IMG/VR virus record: IMGVR_UViG_3300025151_000280
Location: 1-25,129 of that record
Length of the DNA stretch: 25,129 nucleotides
Reading direction: 5' to 3' (one strand)
Origin: a virus
Positions 15,157-20,873 of this stretch are shown one piece after another. Positions within the stretch are counted from its first letter, which is position 1. Each line of letters starts with the position of its first letter. The notes beneath the pieces were generated by a model. It searched no databases. It worked only from the letters and a program-made list of their open reading frames with translations, and had not been told where the DNA came from. Position numbers and translations under genes: made by a program.

Positions 15157-15259
15157 AAATTAGGCTACATATCATAAAACTCATAGATTAACTCCTATTT
15201 GTTTATACGAAGAGTATGTTAATTAACACTTCACATCTCATTATGTAGCCTATAATTTT
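15156..15259 (+). repeat. Intergenic inverted-repeat element 3
   Basis: aaaattaggctacata (15156-15171) pairs with tatgtagcctataatttt (15242-15259), 16 bp with a 2-nt bulge. The enclosed 70 nt include attaac/gttaat. It shares its left boundary with the right end of element 2 and is followed 6 nt later by element 4. The wobble and bulge placement keeps the stem stable as RNA. Confidence 0.6.
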
Positions 15260-15265
15260 CATAAA

Positions 15266-15318
15266 GGGGCAGTCATTCTAAATGCTGTATAGTGAAATTC
15301 ACAGCGTCTGATTGCCCC
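15266..15318 (+). repeat. Intergenic inverted-repeat element 4
   Basis: ggggcagtca (15266-15275) pairs with tgattgcccc (15309-15318) over 10 bp with one G-T wobble. An inner helix pairs atgctgt (15282-15288) with acagcgt (15301-15307). It ends 8 nt before the ribosome site of the following gene, so folding could control access to it. This and elements 2 and 3 fill nearly the whole 260-bp gap. Confidence 0.62.
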
Positions 15319-15338
15319 CTCTCTCCAAGGAGTATATT

Positions 15339-15608
15339 ATGATGGATATTTCAATGAATACTTTAGTTGTTACAACTAAGTATTATAAGGGGATTGTAGA
15401 TGGAGTAAAATTTATTTATGATCCAGAAAACGCACTAAGTTCAGAAAAATGGACATTTGGCTATGATGATAATGACACAAATGACCCAGAATATGAGAAA
15501 CATCAAAGATTATGGGAAAATAAAGCCAAAAGACGCATTATGGATTTAGTAGCAGCAACGACCAAATGGTCAGAACTAGAAAAGGAGGAGTCGGATGACT
15601 CAAATTGA
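15339..15608 (+). CDS. Hypothetical acidic protein (89 aa)
   Basis: The start at ATG 15339 follows AAGGAG at the right distance; the next codon is also ATG. A longer frame from TTG 15312 is rejected because it runs through element 4. The protein opens MMDISMNTLVVTTKYYKGIV and has a strand-rich first half (GVKFIYDPENALSSEKWTFG), an acidic loop (DDNDTNDPEYEKHQR) and a helical end. No family is recognised. It overlaps the next gene by 14 nt. Confidence 0.62.
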   Translation: MMDISMNTLVVTTKYYKGIVDGVKFIYDPENALSSEKWTFGYDDNDTNDPEYEKHQRLWENKAKRRIMDLVAATTKWSELEKEESDDSN

Positions 15609-15792
15609 ATGGTGTATGTTAGCAATAGGATTCTGCTTCGGTGGAATATTTACAACTCTATATTTCGCATACCCGCTTAGAAAGCTTAAAAGACAAGTTT
15701 ATAAGCTAAGAGGTCAAGTTTATTATTGGACAAGACAGATGCCAGTAACCGCTAAACGTGGACGACCTGCTAAATCAAAATCTGTTAAATAA
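15595..15792 (+). CDS. Membrane protein with AT-hook-like basic tail (65 aa)
   Basis: 65 residues beginning inside the previous gene with an aaaggagg site upstream. Residues about 5-26 (EWCMLAIGFCFGGIFTTLYF) form a membrane span. The cytoplasmic part is very basic (YPLRKLKRQVYKLRGQVYYW) and ends TAKRGRPAKSKSVK. The RGRP core is the signature of AT-hook minor-groove binders, so membrane tethering of DNA is conceivable; the match is short and could be chance. It is the gene immediately before the ubiquitin-like protein (21-nt gap) and may be co-transcribed with it. Confidence 0.62.
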   Translation: MTQIEWCMLAIGFCFGGIFTTLYFAYPLRKLKRQVYKLRGQVYYWTRQMPVTAKRGRPAKSKSVK

Positions 15793-15813
15793 CCCTAACG
15801 TACGGAGGTTAAT

Positions 15814-16050
15814 ATGCCAGGAACTAGTGCACCAACTGCACCGACAGTAACTGTCATGTCCTTTCACAATGGTGGAAGGCTTAGGGACATGCAAGGGAAT
15901 ACCCCATCTGAGTTAGCTCAGACTATGGATATCTCTCTTGATGGTGTCGCTATATACGTAGATGATGCTGAAGCCAAGGCTTCTACACCGTTACGAGCTG
16001 GACAAGTTGTTTCTTTCCAAAAGAGCAAAGTGTCATCAGGTAGCAAGTAA
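15814..16050 (+). CDS. Ubiquitin-like beta-grasp protein (Ubl)
   Basis: 78 residues with an acggaggt site ahead of the ATG. After a flexible Ala/Pro/Thr head, VTVMSFHNGGRLRDM looks like the first beta hairpin, NTPSELAQTMDI the helix, and DGVAIYVDDAEA plus STPLRAGQVVSFQKSKVSSG the last strands. The closing segment follows the MoaD/ThiS/ubiquitin pattern 'T.L..G..V.f......G'. The C-terminus is SSGSK, so G76 is followed by two residues; conjugation through Gly would first need removal of Ser-Lys, a job for the JAB peptidase encoded nearby. Lysine acceptors K70, K72 and K78 are present. It opens the cassette with the same order as plasmid PRTRC modules. The fold is inferred from pattern and context rather than strong similarity; an unrelated small protein remains possible. 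Confidence 0.62.
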   Translation: MPGTSAPTAPTVTVMSFHNGGRLRDMQGNTPSELAQTMDISLDGVAIYVDDAEAKASTPLRAGQVVSFQKSKVSSGSK

Positions 16051-16067
16051 CAAGCACGTCTGCTAAG

Positions 16068-16126
16068 AGTATGTACTCGCAAGGTAATGTATCAACCAAT
16101 ACCAATAAGGGCCTTGCAGTCATACT
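16068..16126 (+). repeat. Intergenic inverted-repeat element 5 (inside the Ubl cassette)
   Basis: agtatg-t-act-c-gcaagg (16068-16084) pairs with ccttgc-agt-catact (16112-16126): 15 bp with two single-base bulges around a 27-base loop. It lies between the Ubl stop and the E2-like start. It could set different expression levels for a modifier needed in bulk and an enzyme needed in small amounts; that is inference. No T run follows. Confidence 0.62.
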
Positions 16127-16168
16127 TTAATTAATCAATCTTAAATCTAATAATAAAAGGAGATACAT

Positions 16169-17938
16169 ATGCTGTATTTTAAAAGTATATTGCCTCCAAG
16201 GATAGCTGACGTTGTATCATGTAACAATATTGCAATAGATACTAAAAGCGTTTCTTATGAGAATCGTATTAAAACGTTTTTCTTAAGAGTCTTTGGAAAA
16301 GATAAAGGCTTTATTGAAGATGAGGCATACTGGTCACTACTATGGAAAATGTTAAGTGACCCTAACAATCGTTATGGCATAGTTGCTATTGATGGATATT
16401 CTGATGATCCATTGGGCAAAGAAGACTATGCTTTAATATTAAATATGAAAGAACCTAGATTACGTGCTAGAAACATACATAATCTGGGTACTATATATAT
16501 GAAGTTTGATACTGATGGTAAAACATCGTATTACAATTCAACTACAGATTACTTTGATTTTTTAAATCAAGTACCTGCAAGACATCCTCATATATCAAAT
16601 GGAGAACCTTGTCTAGGTAATTATTCTACTAGACTAAGTAAATCTCAATATGAAGGTAATCCGCTTATGTGGTTAAAAGACATAAATCAATTCTTAAACA
16701 CCTGGAATGCTAATTCTGCGTATTATAACCTTAATACCACTCCAGAGAAAATGATATTTTATCCACGAAATATTAAACTTAAACCAAGAGAAATGTCTAG
16801 TTATAAGTATTTTGGCATTCTTAATAGTGTACAAAGCGATCATCGAACTTTTGCACTAGAGGCTTTAAGAGATGAGCTTATATGGAAAGTAAAATCAACA
16901 GATAGAAGGTCAGAGTTTGCAGTAGCTGGATTTGTAGCATCATTGTGTGGTGATATGTATGATAAATTTGCAGGGAACAGTACTGATGTTTATAAAAATA
17001 GTAAACATGCAGAATATATTGAAGACTTTAGAATCAATACGGGTAAAGTTTCTAGATTAGATAGTATCGGATGGGATATAATTAATACAGGAATAAACGT
17101 ACAAAATGAACAGCCTAGAATGATAGTAAGGTCGGATAATGGTTATATAAAGTTTGTTCAACTTAGCAGTGCTTATCTTAATTATCTTACTAGCACTTAT
17201 TTTGCTGAAGCTCGTTCTGCAATGAAATCAATGGGTTATACAATAGATTATATTATTAAAAGCCCAATTGCTGCAACAAACATACAAAAATACATAATAG
17301 AGATAGCACCTATTATATTAGAGAAATATGTAAAAGAGTATGTACCGATTATTATTGAGCAAAATAAAGTTCTAGCGGATTTAACTGTTAAAAATAAAAC
17401 AAAACGCAGATTAACATGTCATAATCCAGAGATTTATGATGCTGATTTAAATCCAGATACAGTTCATGCAATAGAAACCATATTAAAAGATTATTTTGAT
17501 CATTACAATAATATCAAAAGAAATCTTAAAAGAACATTCAAAAGTATTCTAGATGAGAAATTTTCATCTCTTGACGTTGATGCAATATACGATAAAAAGA
17601 CTGAAGAAGTTTTTGAGGTTAATGCATATCCAAAAGCATATGGAAGACCAGGTTCTTTTGATAATGTAGGTTATTACATGCAACATCAAGGTATTTATGA
17701 TGACGATAGATATAAAAAGCATCTTAAAACATTAGGTATAGAACAATATCCTAAAACGTTTAAAGAACTTATTGTCACTTATGAAAATCTTAAACATAAA
17801 GTACATGTAGAAATGTTAACTGCAAAGCAAGAAACACTAAACAAACAAATAATAAAAGAAGGAGGTATGTTGCATTATGGAAGTAAAGCTAATAATACCG
17901 AAGAAGATAGCACACAAGTACCGCTATCTTTTGACTAG
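16169..17938 (+). CDS. Large protein with E2-like ubiquitin-conjugating domain
   Basis: 589 residues with an aaaggag site. Residues about 50-180 carry the E2-like signature: strands ending in LGTIYMKFDT, a PARHPHISNGEPCLGNY segment and helices MWLKDINQFLNTW. In E2 enzymes 'HPnI..~G.iCL' places the catalytic cysteine, so C148 is the predicted thioester site and H139-P140-H141 the conserved turn. Prokaryotic E2-like families, including PRTRC protein B, share this 'HPH...CLG' form. The remaining 400 residues are unusual: a helical, Lys/Tyr/Ile-rich region with segments such as TYFAEARSAMKSMGYTIDYI and YYMQHQGIYDDDRYKKHLKT and no recognised domain. They may select substrates, in place of an E3. 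The gene overlaps the JAB gene by 62 nt. It would pass activated Ubl from the E1 to targets. Confidence 0.75.
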   Translation: MLYFKSILPPRIADVVSCNNIAIDTKSVSYENRIKTFFLRVFGKDKGFIEDEAYWSLLWKMLSDPNNRYGIVAIDGYSDDPLGKEDYALILNMKEPRLRARNIHNLGTIYMKFDTDGKTSYYNSTTDYFDFLNQVPARHPHISNGEPCLGNYSTRLSKSQYEGNPLMWLKDINQFLNTWNANSAYYNLNTTPEKMIFYPRNIKLKPREMSSYKYFGILNSVQSDHRTFALEALRDELIWKVKSTDRRSEFAVAGFVASLCGDMYDKFAGNSTDVYKNSKHAEYIEDFRINTGKVSRLDSIGWDIINTGINVQNEQPRMIVRSDNGYIKFVQLSSAYLNYLTSTYFAEARSAMKSMGYTIDYIIKSPIAATNIQKYIIEIAPIILEKYVKEYVPIIIEQNKVLADLTVKNKTKRRLTCHNPEIYDADLNPDTVHAIETILKDYFDHYNNIKRNLKRTFKSILDEKFSSLDVDAIYDKKTEEVFEVNAYPKAYGRPGSFDNVGYYMQHQGIYDDDRYKKHLKTLGIEQYPKTFKELIVTYENLKHKVHVEMLTAKQETLNKQIIKEGGMLHYGSKANNTEEDSTQVPLSFD

Positions 17939-18704
17939 ATTCAAAAACACAGAATGGTCAGGCCCAGCATTTTATCGTATTAAAACTAATGATAATGGGT
18001 TTCCAGAAGAGTTTAAAATAGTACATTTCCATCCATTAGACTTAGGTCATGGAACGGCTACTGATTTTGACGCTGGAGATGTGGCATCCATTCTTAAAGA
18101 AACTTATCAAAAGTATCCATCTCTAAAGCATTGCTATATGGGACTGATACACAGCCATCATACAATGGGTGCATTTCTGTCAAGTACAGATAAAGACACT
18201 ATATTAGAAATGGCTCCAACAGAAGGTTTCTACGCTAGTTTAGTCGTAGCAAGTCAAGGTAAAGCAACTGAAGCCTTTGGTTTTAGTTATGTAGATCAAT
18301 ATGGACAAGCACATGCTATGATAATTGACGAAGATAAAATTGATATACAACTACCAGAGTATAAAGTGGAAGATGACTGGATAGAGCAAGCAGATACAAT
18401 TGAAAAGAATAAACCAGTACCACTTAATAATGTTGGAAAACAAACTCAAATATGGCGTCATAATCAAAACACTCAAACAGCAACCGAAATACGTTTAGCT
18501 AAATATTCTAAATCTAAACAAAATAAGATAAGCAAAGTCTTAGATAAGTATGAAGATGGCAAGCTTAATGAAGTTGATGCAGAAGCTAAGCTAGAACGTT
18601 TAGGTTGTAATGAAGTAGACATAATATTCTTTATGGATGATGCAAGTAAAACTCAAGCGTATAACTATGGATATAGCTACGGAGGTTACTATGGAGGATA
18701 CTAG
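17877..18704 (+). CDS. JAB/JAMM-domain metallopeptidase
   Basis: 275 residues. The JAMM site is complete: E26 (TEWSGP) as general base and H92-S93-H94, seven residues, S102 and D105 (IHSHHTMGAFLSSTD), exactly HxH-x7-S-xx-D. Such enzymes cut isopeptide or peptide bonds after Gly of ubiquitin-like proteins and need Zn. Predicted jobs here are to remove Ser-Lys from the Ubl precursor and to release Ubl from targets. After the domain (about 1-155) come an acidic linker, a helical segment (NKISKVLDKYEDGKLNEVDA) resembling short SHOCT-type helices, and an aromatic tail (YNYGYSYGGYYGGY). The ATG lies 11 nt after ggagg, inside the E2-like gene. The start of the E1 gene overlaps its end by 14 nt. Confidence 0.9.
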   Translation: MEVKLIIPKKIAHKYRYLLTRFKNTEWSGPAFYRIKTNDNGFPEEFKIVHFHPLDLGHGTATDFDAGDVASILKETYQKYPSLKHCYMGLIHSHHTMGAFLSSTDKDTILEMAPTEGFYASLVVASQGKATEAFGFSYVDQYGQAHAMIIDEDKIDIQLPEYKVEDDWIEQADTIEKNKPVPLNNVGKQTQIWRHNQNTQTATEIRLAKYSKSKQNKISKVLDKYEDGKLNEVDAEAKLERLGCNEVDIIFFMDDASKTQAYNYGYSYGGYYGGY

Positions 18705-19356
18705 GTTCTTACGCAATAAAGACCTTATCCCTCAGGGTAAGCTTAACAAGATAGCTATTATAGGACTAGGAGGTATCGGCTCACAGCTGGTACCTCTATT
18801 GTCTATTATGGGTTTTAAAAATATTGTAGGTTATGACTACGATACACTTGAAGAACATAACTTGAGTACAACATTGTATCCTCAAACAGCTCTTGGGGTA
18901 AGCAAAGCTGAAATAGCAGGAAATACATCTAAACTATATGCTGTAAATCCTGATGGTATGAAGTTTCACAACGAACCATATACTGAAAAAAGCCCTGCTT
19001 TCCCAAAAATGATTGTTTGTACAGACAATATGGAATCAAGACTGGTAGCTTACAATAAATGGCTAGAACAACCTAATAGGCAACTATTTTTAGATTTGCG
19101 TATGGGTGCTATGGCTATGGAAATTGTTACAACAACTAAAGAACATGATAACTACTTAGATACCTGGGCTCCAACACACGAAATAGGTGAAGAGCCTTGT
19201 ACAATGAAGCATACTATCTTTACAGCTTCAATTGTAGGTGGATTAGGAGTTGATCAGGTCTTTAATGTTGTTGCAAAAAGAGCTTATTATCAGTATATTT
19301 GGTTAGGCTTAATGCCTCTACAAATACGAACAGACAACTTAGTAACTAAAGGATAA
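18691..19356 (+). CDS. E1/ThiF-family adenylating enzyme
   Basis: 221 residues from ATG 18691, chosen because acggaggt lies just upstream; a longer frame from 18637 lies within the JAB gene. The Rossmann start IAIIGLGGIGSQLV gives the ATP loop (G25-x-G27-G28-x-G30). Next come the acidic pair D49/D51 (YDYDTLEEHNL), VCTDNMESR with D112 and R117, and a candidate catalytic cysteine C160 in EEPCTMKHTIFTAS, close to the 'PCT' environment of E1 enzymes. The usual Arg after 'NL' is replaced (NLSTTLYP). It would adenylate the C-terminal Gly of the Ubl, form a thioester and hand it to the E2-like protein. The protein is short, with no separate Ub-fold domain, as in ThiF/MoeB and PRTRC ThiF. It ends 2 nt before the Sak4-like gene. 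Confidence 0.9.
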   Translation: MEDTRFLRNKDLIPQGKLNKIAIIGLGGIGSQLVPLLSIMGFKNIVGYDYDTLEEHNLSTTLYPQTALGVSKAEIAGNTSKLYAVNPDGMKFHNEPYTEKSPAFPKMIVCTDNMESRLVAYNKWLEQPNRQLFLDLRMGAMAMEIVTTTKEHDNYLDTWAPTHEIGEEPCTMKHTIFTASIVGGLGVDQVFNVVAKRAYYQYIWLGLMPLQIRTDNLVTKG

Positions 19357-19358
19357 TT

Positions 19359-20225
19359 ATGGACATTAAAGTAAGAAAAGTGTCTACTGATTGGTCTAAA
19401 TTGCCTCATGGGCTGACTTGGTATTTTATCGGTCAGCCCAAAACGGGCAAGACTACACAGGCTAGTAAGTGGAGCGATAAAGGTTCTAAAGGTGTATTAT
19501 TAATTGATACAGATTTAGGATCAGACTTTGTTAATGAAGCTAATACTGTTACAGTTACATCTTTAAATACTCCTACTAGACCTCAAATGGTTGATGGTAA
19601 GCAAGTAACTAAAGGTGGCAAACCTGTAATAGAAGCTGTCCCTCACGATGAGCGGGGGTATTACCATAGAACTGGTGATGAAACTGGTGAGCCAATGGAA
19701 GTATATTCTATGATAGAAGTATATTTCTGGCTTAAAGAAAACCTAAAATCCCTTCCATACGATACAATCGTTATCGATACTATAGACCACGTTAACAGAT
19801 GGATAGAAGCAGAAGTTTGTGACGAACGTGGACAAGCCGCTATGGGCGAAGGTGCATCATGGGGTGCAGACTGGGCTCAAGCAAGAAAGAAAAATCTTGA
19901 TATCGTCAAGAAATTTCAAACATTATGCAAGCAACTAGGTAGAAACCTAGTATTAATATCGCATGCAAAAACAACTGTCATAACAGATGGAAAAAGTCAG
20001 TTAGGGCCAGAGTTACCACGTGGTCTCTCTTATGCTTTAACTGCATCAGCAGATGTGATAGGGTACGCTACAGCTAGTAAAGAAGATGGAAAATTCTATG
20101 TTTCTTTTAAAGCTTATGATGAAAGAACTGTAGGCAGTAGGCTAAAGCCACTTGCTCAGAAAGTTCTTGATTTTGATTATGGTAGCGTAATGAATGAAAT
20201 CCTAAAATACAAAGAACAGGAGTAA
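19359..20225 (+). CDS. Sak4-like RecA-fold ATPase (single-strand annealing)
   Basis: 288 residues with an aaagga site. Walker A is GQPKTGKTT (25-33), followed by VLLIDTDLGSDFV, the AAA_24/Sak4 form in which the segment after the first Asp is short. Walker B is in YDTIVIDTIDHV (about 129-140), and LVLISHAKTT supplies the sensor-like strand. Sak4 proteins are single-domain RecA relatives that promote annealing with an SSB partner; the SSB-like gene follows 3 nt downstream. The protein probably repairs or recombines replicating phage DNA. It directly follows the E1 gene, so the Ubl cassette and the recombination module appear to be one transcript. Confidence 0.85.
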   Translation: MDIKVRKVSTDWSKLPHGLTWYFIGQPKTGKTTQASKWSDKGSKGVLLIDTDLGSDFVNEANTVTVTSLNTPTRPQMVDGKQVTKGGKPVIEAVPHDERGYYHRTGDETGEPMEVYSMIEVYFWLKENLKSLPYDTIVIDTIDHVNRWIEAEVCDERGQAAMGEGASWGADWAQARKKNLDIVKKFQTLCKQLGRNLVLISHAKTTVITDGKSQLGPELPRGLSYALTASADVIGYATASKEDGKFYVSFKAYDERTVGSRLKPLAQKVLDFDYGSVMNEILKYKEQE

Positions 20226-20228
20226 AAT

Positions 20229-20873
20229 ATGCCGTTTAGAGGTATGAATCCAGTAGCAGATGCTAAGCCAGAATTTACTGGTACACCAAACTGGCTTGGC
20301 TTTCAAGAAGTAGCTATGACTGACGTCTTAGATAGAACAAGTGAGTTCGAAAACTTAGATATGTTTGTTGAAATACATTTTAAGAATGGGAACTCAGAAT
20401 ATCCGTATAAATATGCTTTGCTAGGGACTTTTGATAAAGACCCGCAGGGTAATATTAGCGGAGATAGTGGTCTATTAAAGCGCATAGTCTATCTTTGCGA
20501 TGCTTTAGGATGGAAAGGTGGAGTTAATAAAGAAGGTGAATGGGTTGATGAAAACGATAAGAAAATCGATGACATCGCTGGTTACCTTAACCTTAACTTT
20601 ACTGCTGCTAACTACGGACTTAAAGGAGATGATGTTGATCATGAGAAATATTATATTTTTGTTTATAAGAAATTAAACAAGAAAGATAATAAAGCTTATA
20701 CAACTGTATGTCCTAAAATAGCCCAAAACGAAGATAGGTCAAAAGCTGATTTAGAAAGCTATGTTGACTGGATGAAGGCTAATAAGTACATCGTAGAACA
20801 CAATGAGAAAGCACCAGAAAATGATGTTTCCAATGGTACCGCTGCCAATGGATCACCATTTGACAAATTCTAG
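20229..20873 (+). CDS. Probable single-stranded-DNA-binding protein
   Basis: 214 residues, beta-rich, with an early segment MPFRGMNPVADAKPEFTGTP, a long strand set (MFVEIHFKNGNSEYPYKYAL) and a helical middle. The acidic C-terminal end finishes NGSPFDKF, similar in style to the acidic, aromatic tip of SSB proteins that recruits partners. I cannot point to a conserved OB motif, so the assignment rests on its position between a Sak4-like ATPase and a primase-helicase, its size and its tail. Its stop and the next GTG start share a base (TAGTG). Confidence 0.6.
   Translation: MPFRGMNPVADAKPEFTGTPNWLGFQEVAMTDVLDRTSEFENLDMFVEIHFKNGNSEYPYKYALLGTFDKDPQGNISGDSGLLKRIVYLCDALGWKGGVNKEGEWVDENDKKIDDIAGYLNLNFTAANYGLKGDDVDHEKYYIFVYKKLNKKDNKAYTTVCPKIAQNEDRSKADLESYVDWMKANKYIVEHNEKAPENDVSNGTAANGSPFDKF

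Noticed and set aside
15814-19356. A host CBASS or Bil defence operon carried by the phage
   Set aside because: There is no CD-NTase or effector and the genes are embedded in phage early and replication genes; a Bil-like ancestry cannot be excluded, but a defence island is not supported.
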